Assembly (NCBI GenBank): GCA_013203465.1
Contig: JABMNR010000197.1
Location: 1 to 47,930, forward strand
Source: Alphaproteobacteria bacterium
Lineage (GTDB): Bacteria > Pseudomonadota > Alphaproteobacteria > Thalassobaculales > Thalassobaculaceae
Direction: 5' to 3'
DNA: 47,930 nt
The translations under genes were made by a program, and so were the position numbers. Shown here piece by piece: positions 8,212 through 17,008 of the stretch (positions are counted from its first letter, which is position 1; each line of letters opens with the position of its first letter). Below the pieces are notes generated by a model. It made no database searches, was not told the DNA's origin, and saw only the letters and a program-made list of their open reading frames with translations.

Positions 8212-10719
8212 ATGCCCTCCGATCTTCGTTCCGCGCCCGACGACCTGAACGCGTGCTTCGCTGTCGCCGCGACGCTGGCGGTTGACGGCAGGACGGCGGC
8301 GGCGATCGCCGCGTTCGAAGCCGTGGTGACGCGCTGGCCGGACGTGACCGTCGCCTGGGCCAATCTGGGGGTATTGCGGCGCCGGGCCGGGTTGGACGAG
8401 AGCGCGATTGACGCCTTCGCCCGGGCCGCCGCCCTGCAACCGTCGGAGCCATCCCGCCACGCCGCCCTGGCTCAAGCGTGTCATGCCGCCGGCTGGATGG
8501 AGCGTGCGATGGCGGCGATGCGCCGTCAGGCCGTGCTATGCCCTGGTGATCCGGAGGCCGCTTACAACATCGGCATAACCGCGCCCCTGGTTGGCACCCG
8601 GCAAGCTGCCCGGCGGTGGTTGTGCCAGGCCACGATTCAGGATCCATCCCGTGCCGGGGCGTGGCTCCGGTTGAGCCGGATCGCCACGCGCCTAGGATCT
8701 GACGACGAGGCGTGGCGCGCGCTGCGGCGGTCATTGGTTCTGGCACCGGGGTCGACCGAGGCGTGGGGCGATCGGGTGCGCGCCTTCGAGGATCATGCGG
8801 CTGCCCCGCGGTTGATCGTGATCGATCCGGATGACGACGAGGTGTGGGTGTTGGCCGCAAGGGGAGCGGCGGACCCGGCGGAGACAGCGCGTTGGCTGGC
8901 CCGCTTTCAAGGGCGGGAAGTGGTGGCGGACGCGACCGTGCGTCTGGCCCGCCAGCTTGATCTGCCCGAGGGTCGGCGTTGGCGCACCCGCTACGAGCGA
9001 TGGATCGAGCGCTACGAGATTTCAGACGCACGGGCGGTCGCCGCCGAGATCGCCGGCTGGAACGATCCGCCGACCATCGATCTGCTGATGCCGGTGTGCG
9101 ATCCGCCGGTCGACGCGCTGGACGCGGCGATCGCAAGCGTGCGGGCTCAATCCTATCCCCATTGGCGGCTGTGCATCGCCGACGACGCGTCGACCGATCC
9201 GGCGGTGCACGCGGCGTTGGATCGAGCCGCCGCCGCCGATGCCCGCATCCGACTGTTCCGGCGAACGGAGCGGGGGCATATCTCGGCCGCGAGCAACACC
9301 GCACTGGGCCTGTCCGACGCGCCCTATGTCGGCTTCCTCGACCACGACGATGCCCTGGCCGAGCATGCGCTGTTCCATGTCGTCCGCGAGCTGCGGGCTC
9401 ATCCGGGTATTGATTTCGTGTATAGCGACAGCGATTTGCTGGACCAAACCGGCACCCGCCATAGCCCGGTGTTCAAGCCGGATTTCGATCCTTATCTGGT
9501 GCGGACCGCCAATTATGTTTGCCATTTCGCCGTCTACCGTCGGGATCGGGTCGAGGCGTTGGGGGGGCTGCGCGAAGGTTACGAAGGGGCCCAGGATCAC
9601 GATCTGATCCTCCGGCTGATGGACTCCGACCCGCCGCCGGTGATCCGCCATATCCCGCGTGTGCTGTATCACTGGCGCGCCGTGCCCGGCTCGACCGCCG
9701 GCAACGCCGAGGCCAAACCCTACGCGGCCAAGGCCAGGGATCGCGCGCTGACCGATCACTTGGCGCGCACCACACCCGGCGCCGCCATCGCCTCGACCGA
9801 TTGGGGGCCGCGCGTGATCTGGCCATTGCCGGACTCGCGCCCGCGGGTGTCGGTGATTGTCGCGACCAAGGATGGGCACGCGCTGTTGCGGCGGTGTGTC
9901 GACGGTGTCCTTGGCGGGACCGACTGGCCGAATCTGGAGCTGATCGTACTCGACAATGGCAGCCGGCGAGCCGAGACCCGCGCCTATTTAGACGAGCTTG
10001 CGGCCGATGAGCGGGCGACGGTACTGCGGCGGCCGGGGCCGTTCAATTTCTCCGCCCTGATGAACGATGGCGCCGCACGGGCCAGCGGCTCGGTCCTCGC
10101 CTTCCTGAACGACGATGTCGAGCCGCTGCACCGTGACTGGCTGGAGGACATGGTGCGTCACGCGCTGCGGCAGGATGTGGGCGCGGTGGGTGCGAAGTTG
10201 TTCTATCCGGACAGAACGGTGCAGCACGCCGGGATCATCCTGATCCCCGACTATGTGGCACGGCACATTCACGTCCGTCTCAGCGCGCGCGGGCATGGTT
10301 ACATGGCGCGGGCCCAGCGGGTCCAAACCCTGTCGGCGGTCACCGGGGCGTGCCTGGTCATGCGCCGGTCGGTGTTCGAGACGGTGGGTGGGTTCGACGC
10401 CGAGCGTCTGGCGGTCGATTATTCCGATATCGATCTTTGTCTGCGGGCCGGGACGGCCGGGTTTCGCACCGTCTGGACGCCGTTCGCCCGGCTGATCCAT
10501 CACGAGTCCGCGACCCGGGGCGGGTATCTCAGCGTCGAGAAGCGCCAACGCTGGGAGGAAGAGACGGCGGCGATGCGCGCGCGCTGGGCCGCGCGGATCG
10601 CCAATGACCCGTATTACAACCCCAACCTGACCGTGGACCCGGAGGAAACGCCGTTCGATCTGGCGTTTCCGCCACGCCTCGGCCAACCCAACCTTGAAGA
10701 CGGCCCGGTCCGGGACTAG
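8212..10719 (+). CDS. TPR protein with two tandem family-2 glycosyltransferase domains
   Basis: An 835-residue protein with no predicted membrane segment. Residues 1-180 are TPR-like helical pairs (AAFEAVVTRWPDVTVAWANLG, AFARAAALQPSEPSRHAALA). A first GT2 domain spans about 285-510, with LLMPVCDPP, IADDAST, the DxD-like FLDHDDAL near 376 and GAQDHDLILRL. A second spans about 540-760, with VSVIVATKDG, VLDNGS, FLNDDVEPL near 631 and DYSDIDLCLRAG. This resembles bifunctional O-antigen or capsule polymerising transferases. Each half keeps its acidic nucleotide-sugar motif, so both are probably active. Donor and acceptor are unknown. The start at 8212 has no good ribosome site and is the least certain part. 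Confidence 0.88.
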   Translation: MPSDLRSAPDDLNACFAVAATLAVDGRTAAAIAAFEAVVTRWPDVTVAWANLGVLRRRAGLDESAIDAFARAAALQPSEPSRHAALAQACHAAGWMERAMAAMRRQAVLCPGDPEAAYNIGITAPLVGTRQAARRWLCQATIQDPSRAGAWLRLSRIATRLGSDDEAWRALRRSLVLAPGSTEAWGDRVRAFEDHAAAPRLIVIDPDDDEVWVLAARGAADPAETARWLARFQGREVVADATVRLARQLDLPEGRRWRTRYERWIERYEISDARAVAAEIAGWNDPPTIDLLMPVCDPPVDALDAAIASVRAQSYPHWRLCIADDASTDPAVHAALDRAAAADARIRLFRRTERGHISAASNTALGLSDAPYVGFLDHDDALAEHALFHVVRELRAHPGIDFVYSDSDLLDQTGTRHSPVFKPDFDPYLVRTANYVCHFAVYRRDRVEALGGLREGYEGAQDHDLILRLMDSDPPPVIRHIPRVLYHWRAVPGSTAGNAEAKPYAAKARDRALTDHLARTTPGAAIASTDWGPRVIWPLPDSRPRVSVIVATKDGHALLRRCVDGVLGGTDWPNLELIVLDNGSRRAETRAYLDELAADERATVLRRPGPFNFSALMNDGAARASGSVLAFLNDDVEPLHRDWLEDMVRHALRQDVGAVGAKLFYPDRTVQHAGIILIPDYVARHIHVRLSARGHGYMARAQRVQTLSAVTGACLVMRRSVFETVGGFDAERLAVDYSDIDLCLRAGTAGFRTVWTPFARLIHHESATRGGYLSVEKRQRWEEETAAMRARWAARIANDPYYNPNLTVDPEETPFDLAFPPRLGQPNLEDGPVRD

Positions 10720-10747
10720 CTTGCCTGCAATCTTCGGGAGATGAGTG

Positions 10748-12154
10748 ATGACGGCTGACGCCCTTCCCTCCGACGCCACCGTCCATGACGGCGCGCTTCG
10801 CGCGCTTCGCGAGGCGTTCGGCGACCGGGTGAGCACCGGCGAAGCGATCCGCCGCCAGCACGGCAAGGATGAAAGCTATCACCCCGTTGTCGCCCCCGAT
10901 GCCGTGTTCTTCGCCGAGAGCACCGAGGAGGTGGCGCGGGCCGTGCGCATCTGCGCCGACCACAAATGGCCGGTGATCCCGTTCGGTGTCGGTACCTCGC
11001 TGGAAGGCGGGGTGGCGGCGCTGAAGGGTGGGTTGTCGGTCGACGTCTCCGGCATGAACCAGATCCTGGAAGTCAACGCCGAGGATCTTGACGTGCGGGT
11101 GCAGGCCGGTGTGACCCGTAAGCAGGTGAACGAGTATCTGCGCGACACCGGGCTGTTCTTTCCGATCGACCCGGGCGCCGACGCCTCGATCGGCGGGATG
11201 TGCGCGACCCGCGCGTCGGGCACCAACGCCGTGCGCTACGGCACCATGCGCGACAACGTGCTCAACCTGACCGTGGTGACGGCTGACGGCCGGGTGGTGC
11301 GGACCGCCCGACGGGCGAAGAAATCCGCCGCCGGCTACGACCTGACCCGGTTGTTCATCGGCTCCGAGGGTACGCTCGGCGTCATCACCGAGGTGCAGCT
11401 CAAGGTCTACGGTATTCCCGAGGCGATCTCCTCGGCGGTGGTGCAGTTCGACGACCTCGACAGCGCGGTGAACACCTGCGTTCTGGCCATCCAATCCGGT
11501 GTCCCGGTGGCGCGGATGGAGCTGCTGGACGATATCCAGATGGGCGCCTGCATCGTGTATTCGAAGCTGGAGGGGTACGAGGCCAAGCCGACCTTGTTCT
11601 TCGAATTCCACGGCACGGCGGCCGGCGTGGTCGAACAGGCCGAGACCGTGCAGGCGATCGCCGGTGATTTCGGCGGCTCCGACTTCAAATGGGCGACCCA
11701 GGCCGAGGACCGTAACAAACTGTGGCAGGCGCGGCATGACGCCTATTACGCCGCCCTGGCCAAGCGGCCCGGCTCGCAAGGCTGGCCGACCGACGTGTGT
11801 GTGCCGATCTCGCGTCTGGCCGAGTGCATCGCCGAGACCAAGAAGGATTTGGAGGATACCGGCCTGCTGGCGCCGCTGGTCGGCCATGTCGGCGACGGCA
11901 ATTTCCATCTGGTCTATGTCATCGATCCCGACAACGCCGACGAGATGCGCCGGGCCAAGGAGCACAGCGACCGCATGGTGCTGCGGGCGTTGGCCATGGA
12001 CGGCACCTGCACCGGCGAGCACGGGGTCGGCTACGGAAAGATCGATTTCCTCGCCGCCGAGCTGCCCGAGGCGATCCCGTTGATGCGCGCGATCAAGCAG
12101 GCGCTCGACCCCGACAACATCATGAACCCCGGCAAGCTGTTCCGGATGAACTGA
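10748..12154 (+). CDS. FAD-linked D-2-hydroxyacid dehydrogenase (D-lactate dehydrogenase/GlcD type)
   Basis: A 468-residue flavoprotein of the FAD_binding_4 / FAD-oxidase_C class. The PCMH-type FAD domain has PFGVGTSLEGG, GADASIGGMCATRASGTNAVRYG and IGSEGTLGVITEV. The C-terminal cap has HVGDGNFHL, the metal and substrate-binding His pair, and ends with GEHGVGYGK and PDNIMNPGK, as in mitochondrial LDHD and bacterial Dld/GlcD. It should oxidise D-lactate or a related D-2-hydroxyacid, passing electrons to cytochrome c or the quinone pool. Start is ATG 10748 with GGGAG seven bases upstream; the GTG one codon earlier is less likely. A GlcG-like gene follows after 55 bases. Confidence 0.9.
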   Translation: MTADALPSDATVHDGALRALREAFGDRVSTGEAIRRQHGKDESYHPVVAPDAVFFAESTEEVARAVRICADHKWPVIPFGVGTSLEGGVAALKGGLSVDVSGMNQILEVNAEDLDVRVQAGVTRKQVNEYLRDTGLFFPIDPGADASIGGMCATRASGTNAVRYGTMRDNVLNLTVVTADGRVVRTARRAKKSAAGYDLTRLFIGSEGTLGVITEVQLKVYGIPEAISSAVVQFDDLDSAVNTCVLAIQSGVPVARMELLDDIQMGACIVYSKLEGYEAKPTLFFEFHGTAAGVVEQAETVQAIAGDFGGSDFKWATQAEDRNKLWQARHDAYYAALAKRPGSQGWPTDVCVPISRLAECIAETKKDLEDTGLLAPLVGHVGDGNFHLVYVIDPDNADEMRRAKEHSDRMVLRALAMDGTCTGEHGVGYGKIDFLAAELPEAIPLMRAIKQALDPDNIMNPGKLFRMN

Positions 12155-12209
12155 CCGCCGTCATCGACGGTCCGTATTTCCCCTATTCTAGCGACCCAGG
12201 AGATCACCA

Positions 12210-12653
12210 GTGCCCAATCCGACCACCGAACTCTCGCTCGACGAGGCCAAGACCATCATCGCCACGGCCTTCGCCAAGGCGGCCGAGCTGAGCCTGAAGC
12301 CGTTGGCGGTGACGGTGCTGGACGCCGGCGGTCACCTCAAGGCGGTCGAGCGTCAGGACGGCGCCAGCTTCCACCGGCCGGAGATCGCGCTGGGCAAGGC
12401 CTATGGCGCGTTGACCCTGGGGCTGGGCAGCCGGGCGATCTTCAACCGGGCGGAGCAGCAGACCTATTTCGTATCGGCGGTGAACGGGCTGGTCGGCGGT
12501 AAGCTGGTTCCGGTACCCGGCGGCGTGCTGGTGCGGGATTCCGCAGGCCGGATCATCGGCGCCGTCGGTATCTCGGGCGACACCTCCGACAATGACGAGG
12601 CGGCGGCGGTGGCCGGGATCGAGGCGGCCGGTCTGACCGCCGACGTCGGATGA
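12210..12653 (+). CDS. GlcG/HbpS-like (DUF336) protein
   Basis: A 147-residue DUF336 protein. It has the family pattern of an N-terminal helix (LDEAKTIIATAFAKAAEL), then PLAVTVLDAGGHLKAVERQDGA, KAYGALTLG, and a C-terminal VPGGVLVRD-GRIIGAVGISG. GlcG accompanies glycolate oxidase genes, and HbpS binds haem, so a small-molecule or cofactor-binding role is likely. It starts with GTG at 12210 behind GGAG. Its place downstream of a GlcD-type dehydrogenase suggests they work together, but GlcE and GlcF are absent nearby. Confidence 0.85.
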   Translation: MPNPTTELSLDEAKTIIATAFAKAAELSLKPLAVTVLDAGGHLKAVERQDGASFHRPEIALGKAYGALTLGLGSRAIFNRAEQQTYFVSAVNGLVGGKLVPVPGGVLVRDSAGRIIGAVGISGDTSDNDEAAAVAGIEAAGLTADVG

Positions 12654-12660
12654 CCGGCTG

Positions 12661-13395
12661 ATGCCCCTGCTCGCCAAGGTAATGACCGGAATGGTGGTGG
12701 CGGCGTTCGTCGTCCCCGTGCTGGTGAAGTCGATCGGCCACGGCCGGGCCAGCGAGACCTGGTACAACGCGTCGCGCGAACCGACCGGCCTCACCCCCGA
12801 CGCGGCGGTGGAGCGGCGCGCGCTCGTGCAGGTCTACGCCGCCCCGACCTGGGGCTGGCGCGGCATCTTCGCGGTGCACACCTGGATCGTCACCAAGCCC
12901 GAGGGCGGCGACGTCTACACGAGGTGGGACGTGGTCGGCTGGGGCGGCGGTCGGGTGGTGCGGCAAAACTACTTGGCGCCGGATGCCCGCTGGTATGGCA
13001 GCGCGCCGGAGCTGTTGCTGGACATTCGGGGTGCGGCGGCGGCCGATCACATCCCAGCCATCGAGGCGGCGGTGGCGTCCTACGCCTGGCCCGAGACCTA
13101 CCGCAGCTTTCCCGGCCCCAACAGCAACACCTTCCTGGCCCATATCGGCCGCTCGATCCCGGCGCTGGGTCTCGATCTACCGCCGACCGCGATCGGCAAG
13201 GATTTTCGTCCGCTCAGCGAGCCGATCGGTAGCCCGCCGAGTGGACGCGGGGTGCAGATATCCCTTCTGGGGCTGGCCGGGGTGATCCTGTCGCCGGAGG
13301 AGGGGATCGAGATCAATCTGGCCGGGCTGTCGATCGGCCTTGATCTGGCGAAACCAGCGCTGCGCCTGCCCAGCTTTGGCCGCGTCGAGCCCTAA
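12661..13395 (+). CDS. DUF3750 family protein
   Basis: A 244-residue protein of a widespread proteobacterial family of unknown function. One N-terminal hydrophobic segment (about 5-25, KVMTGMVVAAFVVPVLVKS) could be a membrane anchor or uncleaved signal. The body has AAPTWGWRGIFAVHTWIVTK, VVGWGGGRVVRQNY and FPGPNSNTFLAHI, where the conserved His, Asn and Gly residues look like a small enzyme active site rather than a repeat. It starts seven bases after the GlcG-like gene and is probably co-transcribed. It is convergent with the PhyH gene, with a short ATACC/GGTAT dyad in the 26-base gap. Confidence 0.75.
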   Translation: MPLLAKVMTGMVVAAFVVPVLVKSIGHGRASETWYNASREPTGLTPDAAVERRALVQVYAAPTWGWRGIFAVHTWIVTKPEGGDVYTRWDVVGWGGGRVVRQNYLAPDARWYGSAPELLLDIRGAAAADHIPAIEAAVASYAWPETYRSFPGPNSNTFLAHIGRSIPALGLDLPPTAIGKDFRPLSEPIGSPPSGRGVQISLLGLAGVILSPEEGIEINLAGLSIGLDLAKPALRLPSFGRVEP

Positions 13396-13421
13396 TACCT
13401 CTCCGGTATGCCGATCCGGCT

Positions 13422-14282
13422 CTATTGTTCCCGCGCGAAGACGGCGCCGACCTTCTTGGTCAATTCCGCCGGTGCCGTCGCCTTGGCGAGGAAGGCGTCT
13501 TCGTTCCCAGCGTCGCCGAACCGCAGCCCGGCGGCCGCGATCGCGCTGTCCGGCACCTTGGACAGCGGCGTGTAACTTGGGTGGTGATGCGCGCGGTAGG
13601 GGTTGTTCCGGGCGGCGTTGTAGCAGCTGATCATGGTCCATCGGCGGTTCGCCGACCGGTTCTGGTCGGAGCGGTGCAGCGTGTTGCAGTGGAAGAACAA
13701 CACATCGCCCGGCGCCATCTCGCAATAGACCAACTCCAGATGCTTCTTGGCCTCCTCGACCCGAGTCAGGTCGCCGCCGACCTGCTCACCCTCCAGCAAG
13801 CCGTGTTCGATCCGCCCCATGTGGTGGGAGCCACGGAGGACTTGCAGGCAGCCGTTGTCGCGGTTCGCGGTGTCCAGGGCGGTCATCGCCGAGGCCATCA
13901 GCGGGAACAGACAGCCGTTGTGGTACCAGTAGCCGTAATCCTGGTGCCATTCCCAGGCGCCGCCTTCATAGGGTTCCTTGGCGGTCAGCTTGGAGTGGTA
14001 GTGGTAGACCTCGCCGCCGAGCACATCCTCCATCGTGTCCACCATCTTCGCACAGCGCGCGGCCAAGCCGTAGACGCTGTCGCCGGGGTGGTTCCACGTC
14101 ACCATTCGGGTCACCGCGCCCTCGGCGTCGCCACGGTTGTAGACATGGCTGCTGATGGTGGGATCCTTCTCCATCGCCTCGCGCAACAGGCCGATCTCGA
14201 CCGGATCGAAAAATCCCCGGACAATGACATAACCGTCGCGGTCGAATGCCGCCCGTTGATCGCTGTCGAGAACGCTGGTCAT
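13422..14282 (-). CDS. phytanoyl-CoA dioxygenase (PhyH) family 2OG-Fe(II) oxygenase
   Basis: A 286-residue non-haem iron oxygenase. The facial triad is visible as His113-x-Asp115 (EWHQDYGYW) and His203 (TLHRSD), with Arg213/214 to bind 2-oxoglutarate. NRDNGCLQVLRGSHHMGRIEH is the typical PhyH core. It presumably hydroxylates a small molecule with 2OG and O2. It lacks the distinctive ectoine hydroxylase signature, so it is not called EctD. The start codon follows CGGAGA. A 7 bp hairpin terminator of the upstream AAA gene lies in the AT-rich leader. Confidence 0.87.
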   Translation of the reverse strand: MTSVLDSDQRAAFDRDGYVIVRGFFDPVEIGLLREAMEKDPTISSHVYNRGDAEGAVTRMVTWNHPGDSVYGLAARCAKMVDTMEDVLGGEVYHYHSKLTAKEPYEGGAWEWHQDYGYWYHNGCLFPLMASAMTALDTANRDNGCLQVLRGSHHMGRIEHGLLEGEQVGGDLTRVEEAKKHLELVYCEMAPGDVLFFHCNTLHRSDQNRSANRRWTMISCYNAARNNPYRAHHHPSYTPLSKVPDSAIAAAGLRFGDAGNEDAFLAKATAPAELTKKVGAVFAREQ

Positions 14283-14319
14283 CCGGCTATCTCCGAAGAT
14301 GGTTCTAAAATTCTATTCT

Positions 14320-14354
14320 ATTAAAAGCCGAACGAGTAACCCCTCCCCTCGTTC
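14320..14354 (-). terminator. rho-independent terminator of the AAA ATPase gene
   Basis: Read on the minus strand, GAACGAG (14354-14348) and CTCGTTC (14336-14330) form a 7 bp stem with an 11-base loop, followed by GGCTTTTAAT. It begins seven bases after the stop codon of the AAA gene and lies before the PhyH gene on the same strand, so the two are probably separate units. Confidence 0.7.
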
Positions 14355-14360
14355 TAACCC

Positions 14361-15989
14361 TCAATCCACGGTCGATGCCCGCCGCGCATGGCTGTCGGCC
14401 CAACGGCGCAGCTCGACCAGCTCCTCGGCGCGCATGCGGGCGAGGAGCGTGGTATCGGCCAGCGCGGCCTCGAAATCGGCGAGGGTCAGGCCCAGATCGC
14501 CGCCCGTCATCGTGCGCCCGTAGGCCAGCAGCATGGCATCGTCAACCCAGGCGGCGATCTCGGCCCCGGTCATGCCGTCGCGGCTGGTGGCGGTGGCGTC
14601 GCCGGACAAGGTGACCAAGGCGCCTATATCCAAACCGTCGCCCATTCGGTTAACTCGCGTGAGATGGATGGTGATGATCTCCCGGCGTTCGGCGCGGTTC
14701 GGCAGGTCGACGAAGAACACGCCGTCGAACCGGCCCTTGCGCAGGAGCTCCGGCGGTAACTGCCGGGTCTCGTTGGCGGTGGCGAAGACGAACACCGGGC
14801 TGGTTTTTTCCTGCATCCAGGTGAGGAACGTGCCCAGCACGCGCATCGAGACGCCGGAATCGCCGACATGCTGGCCTGGCCGGGTCAGTCCTTTCTCGAT
14901 CTCATCGATCCATAGCACGCAGGGGGCGACGGTCTCGGCGATCTGGATCGCGTGACGCATGTGCTCTTCCGAGGCGCCGACCAGCGAGGAATACACCCGG
15001 CCCATGTCGAGCCGGATCAGCGGCAGACCCCAACTGGCGGCGGTGCATTTGGCCGACCAGGATTTGCCGCACCCCGGCACCCCGGTCAGCAGCACGCCTT
15101 TCGGCACCGCCAGGCCGAAATCTCGGCCGTTTTGGGTCAAGGTCGCGTGGCGCCGCTCGATCCACTCCTTGAACCGGTCGAGCCCGCCAAGCTGGTCGAG
15201 CGAAATCGTATCGGTGTCCAGGAACTCCAGCATGCCGGACTTGCGCACGGTCTGACGCTTCTGGCGGAAGATCTGCTCGATGTCGCGGCGGTCGAAGCTC
15301 AGATCGTCGACCACCGCATAGGACAGCGCGTTCTCGATCTCGCGCTGGGTCAGGCCAATCGCCGCCTCGGCGAACCGATCGACCAGATCCTCGACGTCGT
15401 GCGCCACATGGATCTTGTCGGATTGGCTGATCTCCTCGATGAAATGACGGACGTAAGTTCTGATTTCCGACCGCGTCGGCAACGGCAGATCGACCACCGT
15501 CACGTCGTGTTCGAGCTCCGGTGGGATGTCGAGCGTCGGGGAGAGGATGATGCAGTTCGCCTTGCGCCCCATGATCCGAATATCGGCGGTTAGATCGCGC
15601 AGTTTGCGGCGATAGACCGGGTTGGCGTTGCGGTCCGCCAAATAGGGATAGGGGTCGAACAGGACGAAGACGAGACCATGCTCGGCGGCCCTTGGGTTGG
15701 CCATCGCCTGATCGAAGGTTTGCAAGGCGGCCAATAGATCGGCCAGCGGCTGTGTGCCGCCGTGCCCGGCGGTCTCGCCCTGGGGGTTGAACACCCCGCG
15801 GCTGGTGCTCCAGGCCAGCACACGGCGGTCCAACGTGGCGGCGGTCCGGCAGATCAGGTCGAAGGCCCGGCTTTCCTCGTAGGTGTTGATATGAATTAAC
15901 GGAACCTGGGCGCGCAACAGCCGCTCCAGATCGTACCCGAAGGCACGCGCACCGCTGCTTGGCTTCACGGTCATCGACCCTTCGTTCAT
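14361..15989 (-). CDS. Ycf46-like AAA+ ATPase
   Basis: A 542-residue AAA+ protein. The C-terminal ATPase module has Walker A GVPGCGKS (303-310), Walker B LWIDEIEK (359-366), sensor-1 ATANE (403-407) and an arginine finger in LLRKGRFD (415-422). The N-terminal 260 residues (LERLLRAQVPLIHINTYEESRAF, LVFVLFDPYPYL) form the divergent P-loop-like domain of the Ycf46 family known from cyanobacteria and plastids. Its clients are unknown; a link to inorganic carbon use has been proposed in cyanobacteria. The ATG at 15989 follows GGAG. The frame stays open upstream to 16910, but that part is antisense to the SDR gene and is not coding. Confidence 0.88.
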   Translation of the reverse strand: MNEGSMTVKPSSGARAFGYDLERLLRAQVPLIHINTYEESRAFDLICRTAATLDRRVLAWSTSRGVFNPQGETAGHGGTQPLADLLAALQTFDQAMANPRAAEHGLVFVLFDPYPYLADRNANPVYRRKLRDLTADIRIMGRKANCIILSPTLDIPPELEHDVTVVDLPLPTRSEIRTYVRHFIEEISQSDKIHVAHDVEDLVDRFAEAAIGLTQREIENALSYAVVDDLSFDRRDIEQIFRQKRQTVRKSGMLEFLDTDTISLDQLGGLDRFKEWIERRHATLTQNGRDFGLAVPKGVLLTGVPGCGKSWSAKCTAASWGLPLIRLDMGRVYSSLVGASEEHMRHAIQIAETVAPCVLWIDEIEKGLTRPGQHVGDSGVSMRVLGTFLTWMQEKTSPVFVFATANETRQLPPELLRKGRFDGVFFVDLPNRAERREIITIHLTRVNRMGDGLDIGALVTLSGDATATSRDGMTGAEIAAWVDDAMLLAYGRTMTGGDLGLTLADFEAALADTTLLARMRAEELVELRRWADSHARRASTVD

Positions 15990-16071
15990 GTCTCCGCTCC
16001 GTTCTCTCTGCCCATTGTGACGATACTGGACGCATGAGCCTTGAGCCATATCAACAACCCGACGGTCGCGC

Positions 16072-16100
16072 TTGTGAGCGGCGGCTCCGGCCGCTACCGT
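16072..16100 (+). promoter_or_regulatory. promoter-like repeat, copy 1 (upstream of SDR gene)
   Basis: TTGTGA (16072-16077) and TACCGT (16095-16100) are separated by exactly 17 bases, the spacing of the rnpB promoter. The spacer holds a dyad AGCGGC/GCCGCT. The segment recurs almost base for base at 18006-18034 (one mismatch over about 31 bases), again in front of a dehydrogenase gene. Expected +1 is near 16107, about 46 bases before the start codon. Confidence 0.55.
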
Positions 16101-16152
16101 TCGAGGCGGCAGGCGCAGCCATCGCGCCCGAAGGCGGGGAGACGACACACCT

Positions 16153-16956
16153 ATGAACAGGTTGGACGGAAAGCGTGTGCTGATTACGGGCGCGGCCCGC
16201 GGCATCGGCGCCGAGACGGCACGGCTGATGGCGGAGGCCGGTGCCCGTGTCATGATCGGCGACGTTCTGGAACAGCAGGGCGAGCGCACGGCGCGTGCCA
16301 TCACCGAGAGCGGAGGGCAGGCGTTTTTCGTGCCGCTCGACGTCACAAGCGAGGACAGTTGGCGTGCCGCCATCGACGCCACGACACAGCGCCTCGGCGG
16401 CCTTGATGTGCTGGTCAACAACGCCGGCATCTTTCTTGGCCGGGATTTCGAGGAAGCGACCCTCGACGATTGGCACAAGCTGGTGGCGGTCAATATGACC
16501 GGCGTCTTCCTGGGCACCAAGCTTTGCGCCGACGCGCTGCGGGCGAGCGGCGCGTCCAGCAAGCACGGCAGCGCCATCGTCAACCTGGCCTCGATCGCCG
16601 GGCTCGTCGGGTCAATGGTCGATCCGCTGTATTCGATGACCAAGGGCGGGGTCACGTTGTTCACGAAGTCGACGGCGATCGTTTTTGGCCGCAAGGGCGA
16701 CCGTATCCGGGTCAACTCGGTCCATCCGGGTGTGATCGACACGGACATGGGGGCGCAAACCTTTGTCGCGCGCGCCGAACAATCGGGAACGAACGATGTT
16801 GAGAGCGCGCGGACCATCTCCACCGCGATGCACCCGATCGGCCGGCTCGGAACGGCCGGTGATATTGCGCGCGCCATCATCTTTTTGGCGTCGGACGATG
16901 CGGCGTTCATGACCGGTAGCGCGCTGGTCGCCGATGGCGGGTTGACCGCCCAATAG
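16153..16956 (+). CDS. short-chain dehydrogenase/reductase
   Basis: A 267-residue classical SDR. The nucleotide-binding motif TGAARGIG is at 12-19, NNAG at 89-92, and the catalytic set is Ser147, Tyr160 and Lys164 (YSMTK). Asp37 (GDV) at the end of the second strand suggests NAD(H) rather than NADP(H). It interconverts an alcohol and a ketone; the closest general type is the cyclopentanol/hydroxysteroid dehydrogenase group. It starts a plus-strand series with an esterase, an iron alcohol dehydrogenase and a 2OG oxygenase. A promoter-like repeat shared with the alcohol dehydrogenase gene lies upstream. Confidence 0.9.
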   Translation: MNRLDGKRVLITGAARGIGAETARLMAEAGARVMIGDVLEQQGERTARAITESGGQAFFVPLDVTSEDSWRAAIDATTQRLGGLDVLVNNAGIFLGRDFEEATLDDWHKLVAVNMTGVFLGTKLCADALRASGASSKHGSAIVNLASIAGLVGSMVDPLYSMTKGGVTLFTKSTAIVFGRKGDRIRVNSVHPGVIDTDMGAQTFVARAEQSGTNDVESARTISTAMHPIGRLGTAGDIARAIIFLASDDAAFMTGSALVADGGLTAQ

Positions 16957-17008
16957 GGCCAAGAGGCGCCAAACTGAACAGGCCAGACATCGAGCAGGGA
17001 GGCGAGAG

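Noticed and set aside
10529-12022. 497-codon open frame on the minus strand
   Set aside because: Antisense to the FAD-linked dehydrogenase, which has all family motifs; no domain in the shadow.
12155-12180. Possible terminator CCGTC-ATC-GACGG after the FAD-linked dehydrogenase
   Set aside because: Stem of only 5 bp with a 3-base loop and a poor T run; the genes downstream look co-transcribed.
13422-14282. Ectoine hydroxylase (EctD) as identity of the PhyH protein
   Set aside because: The EctD signature around the HxD motif is different and no ectABC genes are present.
15990-16910. N-terminal extension of the AAA ATPase frame to 849 residues
   Set aside because: The extra 300 residues are antisense to a good SDR gene, and ATG 15989 has a ribosome site and the family's normal N-terminus.
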